Source: Streptomyces sp. CB01580
Lineage (GTDB): Bacteria > Actinomycetota > Actinomycetes > Streptomycetales > Streptomycetaceae
Direction: 5' to 3'
Length of the DNA stretch: 64,000 nt
Assembly (NCBI RefSeq): GCF_001905795.1
Contig: NZ_LIXJ01000005.1
Location: 186,001-250,000 of the forward strand
Shown here: piece by piece, positions 33,716 to 42,608 of the stretch
How positions within the stretch are numbered: position 1 is the stretch's first letter
Layout: each line of letters starts with the position of its first letter
Made by a program: the position numbers and the translations under genes
Notes under the pieces: generated by a model
The model's input: the letters and a program-made list of their open reading frames with translations, nothing else
Told to the model about the DNA's origin: nothing
The model's database searches: none

Positions 33716-35164
33716 TCAGAAGCCCGGCGGACGGCGGAACCCGCCGATCACCTCCGCGAGGCACTGCACGAACCGGACCGCGGTGCGGTCGTGCAGGTAG
33801 GGCGCGATCACCTGGATGCCGACCGGCAGCCCTTCCCGGGTCGCCCCGACGGGCGCCACCGCCGCGGGCAGATGGTTGACCGACGACGGCGCCATCCATG
33901 TGAGCATCTCGCGGTACGGCCGGTCGGTGCCGTCGACCCGCAGCGTCCGGACCGACCAGCCGGGATCGGGTTGCTGGTCGTGGGGGAAGGCGGCCGTAGG
34001 GCTCACCGGGCACAGGAGCACGTCGACGTCGCGGAAGAACTCCGCCCAGCGGCGGCGGGAGTGCTGCCGGCGTTCGTCGAGCGCGTGCCAGTCGCGGAAG
34101 CGGAGCGTCAGGTCCGACGCGAACCCGCCCGTGGTCCCCTCCGTCGCGGCGAGTTCCACGAGCCGGGCATACGACTCGTCCGGCTCGACCAGCCCGCTCT
34201 GCGCCATCAGCAAGGGCTGGTAGAGGTCCATCGTCTCGTCGAGGCCGACCGGCCCCTTGTCGTCGACCACGGTGGCGCCCGCGGCCCGTACCGCCTCCAG
34301 CGCCGCCTGCATGATCGCGACCAGCTCGCTGTCGACGGGGCAGAACGGGTCGTCGAGCCATGCCGCAACCCGGAACTCCCGCAGCGTGCTCGCCCTGGCG
34401 GCGGGCAGCTCCAGCCGCCAGGCCGGGGCGCGGTCGTGGTCCGCTCCCGCGAGCACGTCGAGACCGAGGTCGAGGTCGTCGGCGTGCCTGCCGAGCGGGC
34501 CGAGTACCGCCATGTCGAAATCCGCCAGCGTCCCGGGAGCGTGTCCCGAGACGCTCCCGTACCTCGGCACGATCCCGAACGATGGGCGCAGCCCGTAGAC
34601 GCCGCAGAAGTGGGCGGGCACCCGGATCGAACCCGCCGTGTCGCCGCCGAGCTCCAGGCCGGTCAGCCCTGCGGCGACCGCCGCGGCGGACCCGCCGGAC
34701 GAACCGCCGGGGCCGCGGGTCGGGTCCCACGGGTTGTTCGTGGTCCCGTAGACCTCGTTGTAGGTCTGCCAGTCCCGGGCGTCGGGCGGCATGTTGGACT
34801 TGCCGAAGACGATCGCGCCCGCGTCCTTGAGCCGCGCGACCGACTCGGCGTCGTGCGTCGAGACGTGGTGTCCCCAGCGGGTCGAACCCCCGGTGGTCCG
34901 CATGCCCGCGACCTCGAGACTGTCCTTGATCGTCACGGGGACGCCGTGCAGGGGGCCGAGCGGCTCGCCGCGGGAGACCGCGCGGTCGGCCGCCTGCGCC
35001 GCGGCCCTGGCCCCCTCCTCGTCCCGGGCGACGATGGCGTTCACCTTCGGATCGAGCCGCTCCCCCCGGGCGAGGTAGTGGTCGAGCAGCTCGACGCTCG
35101 ACACCTCCTTCGCCGCGACGGCGGCAGCGAGCTGCCCTGCGGAGCGAAATGCTGGATCGGTCAT
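33716..35164 (-). CDS. Amidase signature family enzyme
   Basis: This 482-residue hydrolase of carboxamides carries the Ser-cisSer-Lys triad: Lys80 in GVPVTIKDSLEV, cis-Ser155 in GPGGSSGGSAAAVAAG, and nucleophile Ser179 in GGDTAGSIRVPAHFCGVYGLRPS. Length and the C-terminal LLCPVSPTAAFPHDQ and GLPVGIQVIAPYLHD are typical of the family. No GatB/GatC partner is near, so it is a stand-alone amidase of unknown substrate. The ATG at 35164 follows GGAG; a longer start upstream has no support. Confidence 0.87.
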   Translation of the reverse strand: MTDPAFRSAGQLAAAVAAKEVSSVELLDHYLARGERLDPKVNAIVARDEEGARAAAQAADRAVSRGEPLGPLHGVPVTIKDSLEVAGMRTTGGSTRWGHHVSTHDAESVARLKDAGAIVFGKSNMPPDARDWQTYNEVYGTTNNPWDPTRGPGGSSGGSAAAVAAGLTGLELGGDTAGSIRVPAHFCGVYGLRPSFGIVPRYGSVSGHAPGTLADFDMAVLGPLGRHADDLDLGLDVLAGADHDRAPAWRLELPAARASTLREFRVAAWLDDPFCPVDSELVAIMQAALEAVRAAGATVVDDKGPVGLDETMDLYQPLLMAQSGLVEPDESYARLVELAATEGTTGGFASDLTLRFRDWHALDERRQHSRRRWAEFFRDVDVLLCPVSPTAAFPHDQQPDPGWSVRTLRVDGTDRPYREMLTWMAPSSVNHLPAAVAPVGATREGLPVGIQVIAPYLHDRTAVRFVQCLAEVIGGFRRPPGF

Positions 35165-35593
35165 GCAATCTCCAGGAAAGGCCAGACCCGCGGCGATCAC
35201 ATCGCTGTGGCCGACGCAAAATCCCAGTTCAGGGCGGGTCTAAGCCGACCCTAGCGGACGTGGGGGACCATGTCGGGGTGTGGCTTTTCTCACTTTCAGC
35301 GGCAGCTTTGTCCGGCACTCCGGGCAGCGGCTGGAGGTCGACGGGCGCGGGAATGTTCACGAGAAACGGGAGGCACCCTCACCCGGCCCTAGGATGCTCG
35401 GTGCGCTTGCGGCAGCAGAAGGGGCCCGAACGTCTGCCGGGCAATGTGCTCCGCCTCCGGCTGATCGACCACACGGCCAGGGACATCCGGGTTCCGGCGT
35501 TCTCGGCATCGACTCGCGCCCGACGGCTCGTGCCCGGCGCGGACCGGTGCGGGAGAGGTTGCCCCGTCCGTACGAGCGGCCGGCCACCGTTGT
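35165..35593. other. Intergenic region upstream of the amidase
   Basis: This 429-base gap lies between the amidase start and the end of the FadR/GntR-type gene. All frames found are compositionally shadow-like, Arg/Pro-rich and lack ribosome binding sites. A lower-GC segment near 35165-35300 likely holds the amidase promoter. No repeat or RNA structure was evident. Confidence 0.45.
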
Positions 35594-36301
35594 TCATCCG
35601 CGGTCTCGTTCGCCGGGTGGCGGTGTGGACGCGTCGTGCCAGTGGGCGGTGGCGTCGATGTTGGCGGTCGCACTGGCGGCGGCACGTTCGGGATCGGCGG
35701 CGCCGAGCGCCTCCAGGAGGTCCTCGTGGCCGCGGGCATCCGCGCCGTCGAAGCCGTCGTCCGACCAGTGGGAGGTCATGGCCCGGCGCAGGGCCGGTCC
35801 GAGTGCGGCGTAGAGGTCGCTGAGCAGGGAGTTGCCGGTGGTGTCGGCGACGGCCTGGTGGAAGGCGTGGTCGGCGTCCAGCCACGCGTCGCGGTCGCGG
35901 TTCTCCCAGGCGTCGGCGCGACGGGCGAGCAGGGCGGCGAGGTCGTCGAGGGCGGTGGGGGTCATACGGGAGGCGGCCAGCCGGGCGGCCTGTGTGTCCA
36001 GCGCCTGGCGGACCTCCAGGACCTCGGTCAGTTCCGTGTCGAGGCGCTGGATGGCGCCGGAGAGTTCGCTGGTGGCGCGGACGTACGTCCCGTCGCCCTG
36101 CCGGACCTGGAGAAGGCCCGCGTGGGCGAGGGCACGGACGCCCTCGCGAAGGGTGCCGCGGGCGACGCCGAGCTGCTCGATGAGCACGGGCTCGGGCGGG
36201 ATGCGGGAGCCGACCGGCCAGCGGCCGGAGGTGATCTCGGCCCGCAGGCTTGCGATGACATCGGTCACCAACGCGGTTCGTCGAGCTGAGGCCAGGGCCA
36301 T
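35594..36301 (-). CDS. FadR-subfamily GntR transcriptional regulator
   Basis: This 235-residue regulator has an N-terminal winged helix-turn-helix: VTDVIASLRAEITSGRWPVGSRIPPEPVLIEQLGVARGTLREGVRALAHAGLLQVRQGDGTYV. The C-terminal all-helical FCD domain has HAFHQAVADTTGNSLLSDLY, the typical metal/ligand-binding region. It is divergent from a CynX-type MFS transporter, which is its likely target, so the pair is probably a ligand-induced efflux or uptake switch. Confidence 0.88.
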   Translation of the reverse strand: MALASARRTALVTDVIASLRAEITSGRWPVGSRIPPEPVLIEQLGVARGTLREGVRALAHAGLLQVRQGDGTYVRATSELSGAIQRLDTELTEVLEVRQALDTQAARLAASRMTPTALDDLAALLARRADAWENRDRDAWLDADHAFHQAVADTTGNSLLSDLYAALGPALRRAMTSHWSDDGFDGADARGHEDLLEALGAADPERAAASATANIDATAHWHDASTPPPGERDRG

Positions 36302-36369
36302 GGGAACAGGGCCTTCCGTGTTGTCAGGGGCGCCGTACGGGCTCCCGGCCAGCCTACCGGAAAAGGTTG

Positions 36370-36390
36370 GACGTCAAAGGTCAGACGTTT
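36370..36390. promoter_or_regulatory. Candidate GntR operator
   Basis: ACGTCAAAGGTCAGACGT in the divergent regulator/MFS gap has ACGTC/GACGT half-sites in inverted order around an AAGG core, with an AT-rich flank TTTTATG. This suits a FadR-type dimer; it is inferred from position and symmetry only. Confidence 0.4.
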
Positions 36391-36402
36391 TATGTTTGGC
36401 AG

Positions 36403-37752
36403 ATGCCTTCGACTCATCCCTCTCCCCATCACGTCCACGCCCGCCCCTCCCCGGTCCGTGCCGCCTGGCTGACCGGCGTCGGCATCGTGCTGATCGCCTT
36501 CAATCTCCGTCTCGCGATCAGCAGTGCCTCGGCACTCCTCGAACAACTGCGGGCCCAGGACGGGTTCGGCCCGGTGGTCGCCTCGCTGGTGCCGACGCTG
36601 CCGACGCTGTGCTTCGCGGCGGTGGGCGCGACCAGCGCCATGCTGGCCCGGCGCGTGGGCACCGAGCGGGCAGTCCTGCTCGCGCTGACAGCGCTGTGCG
36701 CGGGACTCGCCGTGCGCGCCGTGCCCGGTGCGGCGGCCCTGCTGACCGGCACCCTGCTCGGTGCGGCAGGGCTCGCGCTGTGCAACGTCCTGCTGCCCGC
36801 GGTGGTGCGGGACCGCTTTCCCGACCGGGTGGCGCGGCTGACCGGGGTGTACACCGTCGCGATGGCGCTCGGCTCGTCCGTGGCCGCCGCGGCGGCGGTG
36901 CCGGTCGCCGACCTCGTCGGCTCGCCGTCACTGGGGCTGGCGGCGTGGACCCTGCCCGCACTGCTCGCCCTGGCCGTCTGGGCCGCCCGCCCGCGTTCCC
37001 CGGAGCCTGCGGCGGAGGCCCGGACCCCCACCGAGCGGGTCTCGGCGTGGAGCATGGGCCGCACCCGCCAGGGGATGCTGATCACCGCGTACTTCGCACT
37101 CCAGTCCCTGAGCAGCTACGCGATGATCGGCTGGCTGCCGAGCATGCTGTCGGACCAGGGCCTCGGCTCCGCCCGGGCCGGCACCATGCTGGGTCTGACC
37201 CTCGCGGTCGGCATCCCCGCGACGTTCGCGCTGATGCCCCTCACTCGCGGCGCCGGCCGGCTCCGGGCGGCGTTCGTCCTCGTCGGTGCCTCGCTGGTGG
37301 CCGGCTGCCTGGGGCTGGCTCTCGCCCCGCTCGCCGCCCCCGCGCTCTGGGCGGTCCTGGCCGGGGTGGGGCTGAGCGCCTTCCCGTTGGTCCTGGCCGT
37401 CATCACGACCGGTGGGCGCAGCGCGCAGGAGACGGCGGCGCTGTCGACGTTCGCGCAGAGCACCGGCTATCTCGTGGCCTCGGCCGGGCCGTTGGGCATC
37501 GGCCTGCTGCGCTCGGCCACCGGCCGGTGGGACGTCCCCCTCGCCGTACTGATCGCGCTCGCGGTCGTCCAGTGCCTCGTCGGACTGGCGCTGACGGCCC
37601 GTACGACCGGCCGCGACAGCACAGTTCAAGGCGTACGGGACGACGTGCACGACATGCGGGACGGCAAGAACGGCCCGGACGACCAGAACGGCCATGGCAA
37701 CCAGGAGGGCCACGACGACCGGGACGACCGGGTCGGTTCCGATCGCGGGTGA
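36403..37752 (+). CDS. CynX/NimT-type MFS transporter with hydrophilic tail
   Basis: This 449-residue 12-helix transporter has NLRLAISSASALLEQL after helix 1, ALCNVLLPAVVRDRFPDRVARLTGVYTVAMALGSS, and LSSYAMIGWLPSMLSDQGLG at the start of the second half. These are the signature of the cyanate/2-nitroimidazole (CynX/NimT) MFS branch. The last 40 residues are an unusual Asp/Asn/Gly/His/Arg-rich low-complexity tail. The ATG at 36403 was chosen because the hydrophobic region follows at the normal distance. It is probably controlled by the divergent FadR-type regulator. Confidence 0.82.
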   Translation: MPSTHPSPHHVHARPSPVRAAWLTGVGIVLIAFNLRLAISSASALLEQLRAQDGFGPVVASLVPTLPTLCFAAVGATSAMLARRVGTERAVLLALTALCAGLAVRAVPGAAALLTGTLLGAAGLALCNVLLPAVVRDRFPDRVARLTGVYTVAMALGSSVAAAAAVPVADLVGSPSLGLAAWTLPALLALAVWAARPRSPEPAAEARTPTERVSAWSMGRTRQGMLITAYFALQSLSSYAMIGWLPSMLSDQGLGSARAGTMLGLTLAVGIPATFALMPLTRGAGRLRAAFVLVGASLVAGCLGLALAPLAAPALWAVLAGVGLSAFPLVLAVITTGGRSAQETAALSTFAQSTGYLVASAGPLGIGLLRSATGRWDVPLAVLIALAVVQCLVGLALTARTTGRDSTVQGVRDDVHDMRDGKNGPDDQNGHGNQEGHDDRDDRVGSDRG

Positions 37753-37754
37753 GG

Positions 37755-37769
37755 GTCCGCCGGGCGGAC
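37755..37769 (+). terminator. Short palindrome after the MFS gene
   Basis: GTCCGCC-G-GGCGGAC follows the stop by two bases. It is a compact GC palindrome that may terminate transcription, though the loop is too short for a classical hairpin without opening base pairs. Confidence 0.3.
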
Positions 37770-37944
37770 GGGCGGGACGGGCAGGGCACGGGACGGACGA
37801 GGCGGACGGGGCGGGACCGTGCGTGGCGCCACGGGTTCGCCGTGTGCGGCACTCGCCCGCCCCGCGCGTCGGCGCCGTCGGCGCGGGCGTGGTGTCAGCG
37901 GCGGGAAGCGGGCCGGGCCCGTGCCGCCCGGCCCACGGGAGGGT

Positions 37945-38304
37945 CTATCCCGGGTAGGGGTCGTAGCAGTCGAGGGCCGGGTTGTAGAGAACGTTCCAGG
38001 TCTTGGGGCCGATGATGCCGTCCTTGGTCAGGCCGTGGCATCCCTGGATCCACTTGATCTTGGTGAGCGTCTGGCTGCCGAAGGTGCCGTCGATGGACAG
38101 CTTCGGCACGCCGCCCCAGACGTTCGACAGGCACTGGGCCTGCTTCACTCCCACCCCCGTGTTGCCGTACTGCAGGGTCGGGCGGTAGGTCGACGAAGCG
38201 TAGGAGCAGCCCCCGGGCACGGCACCGGCCGATGGCGCACCGACGCCCAGGACTCCGAACGCGAGCGCCGCGGCGCTCAGAACGGAAGCGATCCGGCGTT
38301 TCAT
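37945..38304 (-). CDS. Small secreted peptidoglycan-binding-domain protein
   Basis: This 119-residue exported protein has a signal peptide (MKRRIASVLSAAALAFGVLGV, cleavage near APSAGAVP). One PG_binding_1-like repeat follows: YGNTGVGVKQAQCLSNVWGG, SIDGTFGSQTLTKIKWIQGCHGLTKDGIIGPKTWNVL. The paired D/G-x-FG/IGP motifs are the hallmark. It would bind cell-wall peptidoglycan; no catalytic domain is attached. Four cysteines in the mature part suggest disulfides. Confidence 0.82.
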   Translation of the reverse strand: MKRRIASVLSAAALAFGVLGVGAPSAGAVPGGCSYASSTYRPTLQYGNTGVGVKQAQCLSNVWGGVPKLSIDGTFGSQTLTKIKWIQGCHGLTKDGIIGPKTWNVLYNPALDCYDPYPG

Positions 38305-38602
38305 GACGTTTCCTCCCCACTCGAAGGGTCGTCACCACAAGTGACAGCCGGTGACTTTAAGGATGCGGAGGCTCCTTGTCGAGAGCGGGCGGCGGGCTTC
38401 GGCCGGCGCCCCGGGCGACAAACCTGCCCGGACGACAAAAGGGGCGGAGCGTAGCGGCTGCCGTTCCCACCCGATGTCGCTGTCGGATTCCGTCACCCAT
38501 ACGTGTGCATATCCCCTGCGGCGGCCGTGAAAGTCTTCTGCGAGCCCCAAAATATCCAGTGTCCACGAACTCTTCGTGCACGCCGCTACAGGAGGTTGGA
38601 AA

Positions 38603-38911
38603 TTGCATCGCTTCGGGGTCGCAACCGTACTCGCCGCCGCGGGTGCGCTTTCCGTATTCGTACCGGCGGCTCATGCCGCTCCCGCGAGCGGTGGTGACGT
38701 CGCGGTTTTCCGCACCGAGATCTCTCCGGTGACCGTGTACGAGAATCCCCGGGGCTGTCACAAACTCCCGGTCGATTCCCATGTACTGGTGAACCGGAGC
38801 GATCGTCCGGTGACCGTGTACGGCGACCCGCTCTGTCTGACGCCCGGGCTGGTCGTGCAACCGGGGCACGGCGCCCATGTGGTGCCCGGCAGCGGCAGCT
38901 TCTCCGGCTGA
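38603..38911 (+). CDS. Small secreted protein of unknown function, coupled to the nucleotide-sugar dehydrogenase
   Basis: This 102-residue protein begins at a TTG with AGGAGG seven bases upstream. It has a clear signal peptide (HRFGVATVLAAAGALSVFVP, cleavage after AAHA). The mature part repeats the pattern SPVTVYENPRGCHKLPVDSH / RPVTVYGDPLCLTPGLVV, two VTVY-x-(N/D)P units with one or two cysteines each. Function is unknown. Its TGA overlaps the ATG of the next gene (TGATG), so it is translated together with it. Confidence 0.7.
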   Translation: MHRFGVATVLAAAGALSVFVPAAHAAPASGGDVAVFRTEISPVTVYENPRGCHKLPVDSHVLVNRSDRPVTVYGDPLCLTPGLVVQPGHGAHVVPGSGSFSG

Positions 38912-40251
38912 TGGGGGACTCGCCACAGGCCGCATCCGCGGCCTCCTCGGCGCGGCTGCCACGGCAGACGCCGTTACCGGGACCGGGGGGCCGGCCCGCC
39001 GAGCTGGTGGTCGTCGGGCTCGGACACGTCGGGCTGCCGCTCGCCCGCGCCGCCTGCACCGCCGGGATCCGGGCCGTCGGACTCGACGTCTCCGGCCGAG
39101 TCGTGTCCGGTCTCGGCTCCGGTCGTTCACATGTCGGCGGTGTCGCGGACGACGAAATCACGGGGATGCTGGAGCGCGGCTTTCGCGCCACGGCCGATCC
39201 CGGCGTCCTGAGCGGCGCGCGCACGGTGGTCATCTGCGTGCCCACGGGACTCACCTCGGACGGCGGGCCGGACCTCTCGGCGATCGAGGAGGCCACCGCG
39301 GAAGTGGGCCGCGCCCTCGCTCCCGGAACCCTCGTGGTCCTGGAGTCCACCAGCCATCCGGGCACCACGGAAGGCATCGTCAAACCCCTGCTGGAAAGGG
39401 GGAGCGGACTTGTCGCGGGTCAGGATTTCCATCTCGCCTACTCCCCCCAGCGCATTGACCCCGGAAATCTTGAATGGGGAGTAGAGAACACGCCGAAAAT
39501 CGTCGGCGGATACACTCCTGAATGCGCGAGACGGGCGGTTGCTTTCTATTCCGGCTTCATTCGCAACCTTGTCCTCGCAAAAGGGGTGCGCGAGGCCGAG
39601 ATGGCCAAGCTTTTGGAAAATACCTACCGTTATGTAAATATCGCCCTGATCGATGAGGTGGCGCTCTACTGCCGCCGTGCCGGGATCGATGTCTGGGACG
39701 TATTGCACTGCGCCGGGACAAAACCCTTCGGTTTCGGCCGCTTCACCCCCGGGCCGGGCGTGGGCGGCCACTGCATCCCTGTCGATCCGCGCTATCTCGC
39801 CGTCGAGGCCGAGCGGCAGGGCTTCTCCTTCCGGTTGCTCGCCGCCGCCCGGGAAGTGCTCGACGCCATGCCCGGGCATGTCGCCGGGCGCGTGCTCGAA
39901 CTGCTCGACACCCACGGCGTCAAGGCCGAGGGAGCCAGAGTGCTGCTCCTCGGCGTCACCTACAAACCGGACGTGGCCGACACCCGCGAGACACCTGCCC
40001 GGGCCATCGCGGCCCGGCTGCTGGAGACCGGGGTCCAGGTCGGCTACCACGACCCGTACGTGGAGCACTTCCACGTGGGCGACGAGCCACTGCCCCGGTC
40101 CACCGACCTGGAAGAGGCGCTCGGCACCGCCGACCTCGTCGTCCTCCTGCAGCCCCACTCCTGCTACGACCCCCAGGCGTTGAGCCGCTGCGGCCGCCCC
40201 GTCCTCGACACCCGGGGAGCGCTCGCCGGACGGCTCGTCACCCCGCTCTGA
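38911..40251 (+). CDS. UDP-GlcNAc/UDP-glucose 6-dehydrogenase family (WbpA/WecC-like); contains a TTA codon
   Basis: This 446-residue nucleotide-sugar dehydrogenase oxidises C6 of a UDP-hexose to the uronic acid with two NAD. It has the Rossmann motif VVVGLGHVGLPLARA, STSHPGTTEGIVKPLLE, YSPQRIDPGN, the Lys-containing AKLLENTYRYVNIAL, and catalytic Cys288 in GGHCIPVDPRY. The SPxRxDPGN and GGHCIP pattern fits UDP-N-acetylhexosamine dehydrogenases of the WbpA/WecC group. Codon 22 (38974-38976) is TTA. A central patch (about 39400-39720) is markedly poorer in G/C at third positions than the flanks. Together with the Gfo/Idh and DegT enzymes it could make an amino-uronic acid. Confidence 0.87.
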   Translation: MGDSPQAASAASSARLPRQTPLPGPGGRPAELVVVGLGHVGLPLARAACTAGIRAVGLDVSGRVVSGLGSGRSHVGGVADDEITGMLERGFRATADPGVLSGARTVVICVPTGLTSDGGPDLSAIEEATAEVGRALAPGTLVVLESTSHPGTTEGIVKPLLERGSGLVAGQDFHLAYSPQRIDPGNLEWGVENTPKIVGGYTPECARRAVAFYSGFIRNLVLAKGVREAEMAKLLENTYRYVNIALIDEVALYCRRAGIDVWDVLHCAGTKPFGFGRFTPGPGVGGHCIPVDPRYLAVEAERQGFSFRLLAAAREVLDAMPGHVAGRVLELLDTHGVKAEGARVLLLGVTYKPDVADTRETPARAIAARLLETGVQVGYHDPYVEHFHVGDEPLPRSTDLEEALGTADLVVLLQPHSCYDPQALSRCGRPVLDTRGALAGRLVTPL

Positions 40252-40403
40252 ACCCGGCCCGCATACGCGCGTTCCCGATTTCGTGCCCCGCCCCGTACCG
40301 GGCGGTGGCCCCCTGCTCGCACGCCGGTCCGGCGTGCGCGGCCGGGTCCCGTTCCCCGGTGTGCCGATGGCCGGGACCCGGTTCTTCACCGCGATGCCGC
40401 GGA

Positions 40404-40434
40404 CAACGCGATACCGCAGCCAACGCGGTACCGC
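40404..40434. repeat. Direct repeats before the EF-hand gene
   Basis: CAACGCGATACCGC (40404-40417) recurs as CAACGCGGTACCGC (40421-40434), 13 of 14 identical with a 17-base period. They lie about 30-60 bases before the EF-hand start and are candidate regulatory sites. Confidence 0.45.
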
Positions 40435-40466
40435 GGATAACGAGAAACATGAGAAGGAGTACAGAC

Positions 40467-41000
40467 ATGACCAATGCCCTGGCCAAGGACCGGCTGCGCA
40501 AGCGTTTCGCCCGCTGGGACGTGGACGGCAACGGCCTGCTGGAGCTGGAGGACTTCCGGCAGGAGGCCGCCCGCATCGTCTCCGGATTCGGCGCGACGCC
40601 GGACTCCCCCGGGGTGCGGGCGCTGCACGACGCCTTCGAGGCCCTCTACACCCACCTCGCCGAGCAGTCCGGGAGCAGCGTCCAGGAGGGCATCTCCGAG
40701 CAGGGCTTCCTGCAGGCCACCGAGCAGCTGCTGTTCACCGAGGGTGAGGCGGCGTTCAACCGCGCCCTCTCGCCGGTGGTGAAGGCCCTCGTCACCCTCT
40801 CCGACAGCGATGGCGACGGATCGCTCGACGCCACCGAGTTCGAGGCGTGGCTCACCGGGATCGGTCTGCCGCGCACCGAGGCCGCCGAGACCTTCAGCAA
40901 GATCGACGCGAACGGTGACGGAAAGCTGAGCGAGGACGAGCTGCTGCGCGTGGTGCGTGAGTACCACTACGGGCGTCTCGACGTCGAGCTGCTGGGCTGA
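40467..41000 (+). CDS. EF-hand calcium-binding protein (calerythrin-like)
   Basis: This 177-residue soluble protein has three canonical 12-residue EF-hand loops: 18-29 (DVDGNGLLELED), 113-124 (DSDGDGSLDATE) and 147-158 (DANGDGKLSEDE). The second of four expected hands is degenerate, as in calerythrin of Saccharopolyspora. It is probably a calcium buffer or sensor. AAGGAG lies before the ATG. It ends near a strong terminator facing the leftward cluster arm. Confidence 0.87.
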   Translation: MTNALAKDRLRKRFARWDVDGNGLLELEDFRQEAARIVSGFGATPDSPGVRALHDAFEALYTHLAEQSGSSVQEGISEQGFLQATEQLLFTEGEAAFNRALSPVVKALVTLSDSDGDGSLDATEFEAWLTGIGLPRTEAAETFSKIDANGDGKLSEDELLRVVREYHYGRLDVELLG

Positions 41001-41017
41001 GTCCGGTCCACCACAGG

Positions 41018-41060
41018 CCGGGGCCGGTGGCCGGACTCCTCGTCCGGTCACCGGCCCCGG
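41018..41060. terminator. Bidirectional terminator
   Basis: An 18-base inverted repeat (41018-41035 / 41043-41060) with one mismatch and a 7-base loop lies between the EF-hand gene and the convergent 41131-41565 gene. Confidence 0.7.
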
Positions 41061-41130
41061 TGCGTTTCCCCGGCCCCGGCTGCTCCCGGTGGTTCTCCCG
41101 GTCGCCGCGGGTCTCCTGGGCCTTCCCCTC

Positions 41131-41565
41131 TCAGTCCTTCGAGCCCTCCCCCGCTGCCTGCTGCCCGTCGAAGACGACCGGGGCCTCCGGGCGCAGGTCG
41201 AGCGAAGCCCCGGTCAGCAGAACGGGGTTGTGGACCAGGATGTTGTAGTGGTTCGGGAAGTGGCAGCCGTCGAAGCCGAGCACCGGCCCCACCTCGATGC
41301 CGCCGATCCGCAGCACGTCCCCACGGTCCACCACCCCGCCGCACTCCATCTCGGCGAAGCCGAGGAAGCCGACGCGGTCGATCCTGGCCCCCGCGACCGG
41401 GGCCCACTGGTCCGTCACCACCAGCTCGTGCACCTCGCCGGCGCGCACGCAGCGGCCGGCCCACTCCAGCAGGCTCATTCCCCGGTCCGTACGGCTGTGC
41501 AGCAGTACCTTGACCAGGGTGGCGCGCACGGCCCTCTTGGGGCCGTCCTCGACGGTGTTCCTCAT
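41131..41565 (-). CDS. Conserved-looking hypothetical protein in aminosugar-type operon
   Basis: This 144-residue soluble protein of unknown function contains RATLVKVLLHSRTDRGMSLLEWAGRCVRAGEVHELVVTD, RVGFLGFAEMECGGVVDRGD, and GPVLGFDGCHFPNHYNILVHN, the last with potential His/Cys ligands. It may be a small beta-barrel enzyme or accessory protein. Its ATG overlaps the stop of the upstream Gfo/Idh gene, making it the last gene of the leftward operon. No catalytic family could be assigned. Confidence 0.65.
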   Translation of the reverse strand: MRNTVEDGPKRAVRATLVKVLLHSRTDRGMSLLEWAGRCVRAGEVHELVVTDQWAPVAGARIDRVGFLGFAEMECGGVVDRGDVLRIGGIEVGPVLGFDGCHFPNHYNILVHNPVLLTGASLDLRPEAPVVFDGQQAAGEGSKD

Positions 41566-42608
41566 GTCCGGGCCTCCCTGGCCTCGCGGGCCTCCCTGGC
41601 CTCGTTGTTGTCCGGGCGCCGGGACGGTTCCGGCACGAGCGGTGTGTCCGGGCGGGCCGCCTCGCGCGCGTACGCCGCGCCGACGAGGTCGAGACAGGCG
41701 AGGCCGCCCCCGGCGCCGTCACCGGTTCCGCCTCCCGTGCCGTCGGCGGTGCCGGTCCTGTTCGTGGTGGTGCGGAGTCCGGCGAACTCCACGAGGATCC
41801 GTTCGTACTCGTGCCACAGCGAGCCCTTGAAGCCCGGATGACCGGCGAGCAGGTCGGCGTGGAGCGCGCGCCCGTCCGCGAGAGTCACCGTGACGTCCTT
41901 GGCCTCCCCCGGGTACGACCAGTCCAGCAGCACCTCCGCCTCCGCACCGTCGTCCGCCCGCAGCCGCAGGTGGGCCGTGCGGTCCACCCCGGCGGCGTCC
42001 CGGCCGACGAAGGAGTGCGTCAGTGCGACGTCGCCGAGCAGTTGGCGTACGAGGTCGAAGGTGTTGGGCCCGTTGTCGGCGACGCAGCCGCCACCGCATC
42101 GTTCGGGCTCCAGGTACCAGGACTCGCCTCCGGTGTGTTCCTCGATGCGTTCCAGGTAGCGCACCCGGACCGTGCGCACGGGCGAGCCCGCGGCCGTGAC
42201 GGCGGATCGCAGGACCCGGAAGGCATCGTTGTGACGGCGATGGAAGGCGGTCAGCAGCGGGGTCTCGAACTCGACGGCGAGACCGGCGAGTTCGCGCCCC
42301 TGCGCGGCAGTGAGGGCGAGCGGTTTCTCGACGCAGACCGGTACGCCCGCGGTGAGTGCCGCCCGGCACACCTCGGCGTGGGCGTCGTTCGGGACGGCGA
42401 CCACCACACCGTCGAGGGGGGTCTCGCGCAGCATCGCGGCCGCGTCGGTCCAGCCGGGCACCGCGTCGCCGTGCCGGCGCAACGCCTCGGGGCGGGCATC
42501 GCAGACCGCGGCGAGCCGCCAGTGCGGGGAATGCTCCAGGGCGGCCAGGTAGTAGCGGGAGATGGCGCCGAGGCCGATCACCCCGAGGGCCGCGCGGGTG
42601 GCCGTCAC
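41562..42608 (-). CDS. Gfo/Idh/MocA family oxidoreductase (1)
   Basis: This 348-residue NAD(P)-dependent oxidoreductase has the Rossmann start LGVIGLGAISRYYLAALEHSP and the family motif CVEKPLALTAAQGRELA with the catalytic-site Lys. The C-terminal half has GGCVADNGPNTFDLVRQLLGD with the usual Asp/His-region variant. Members oxidise sugar, inositol or amino-sugar hydroxyls. The C terminus ends in repeated EAREAREART. GTGA and ATGA overlaps couple it to both neighbours. Coupled with DegT aminotransferases, a 3-keto sugar or cyclitol intermediate is likely. Confidence 0.84.
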   Translation of the reverse strand: MTATRAALGVIGLGAISRYYLAALEHSPHWRLAAVCDARPEALRRHGDAVPGWTDAAAMLRETPLDGVVVAVPNDAHAEVCRAALTAGVPVCVEKPLALTAAQGRELAGLAVEFETPLLTAFHRRHNDAFRVLRSAVTAAGSPVRTVRVRYLERIEEHTGGESWYLEPERCGGGCVADNGPNTFDLVRQLLGDVALTHSFVGRDAAGVDRTAHLRLRADDGAEAEVLLDWSYPGEAKDVTVTLADGRALHADLLAGHPGFKGSLWHEYERILVEFAGLRTTTNRTGTADGTGGGTGDGAGGGLACLDLVGAAYAREAARPDTPLVPEPSRRPDNNEAREAREAREART

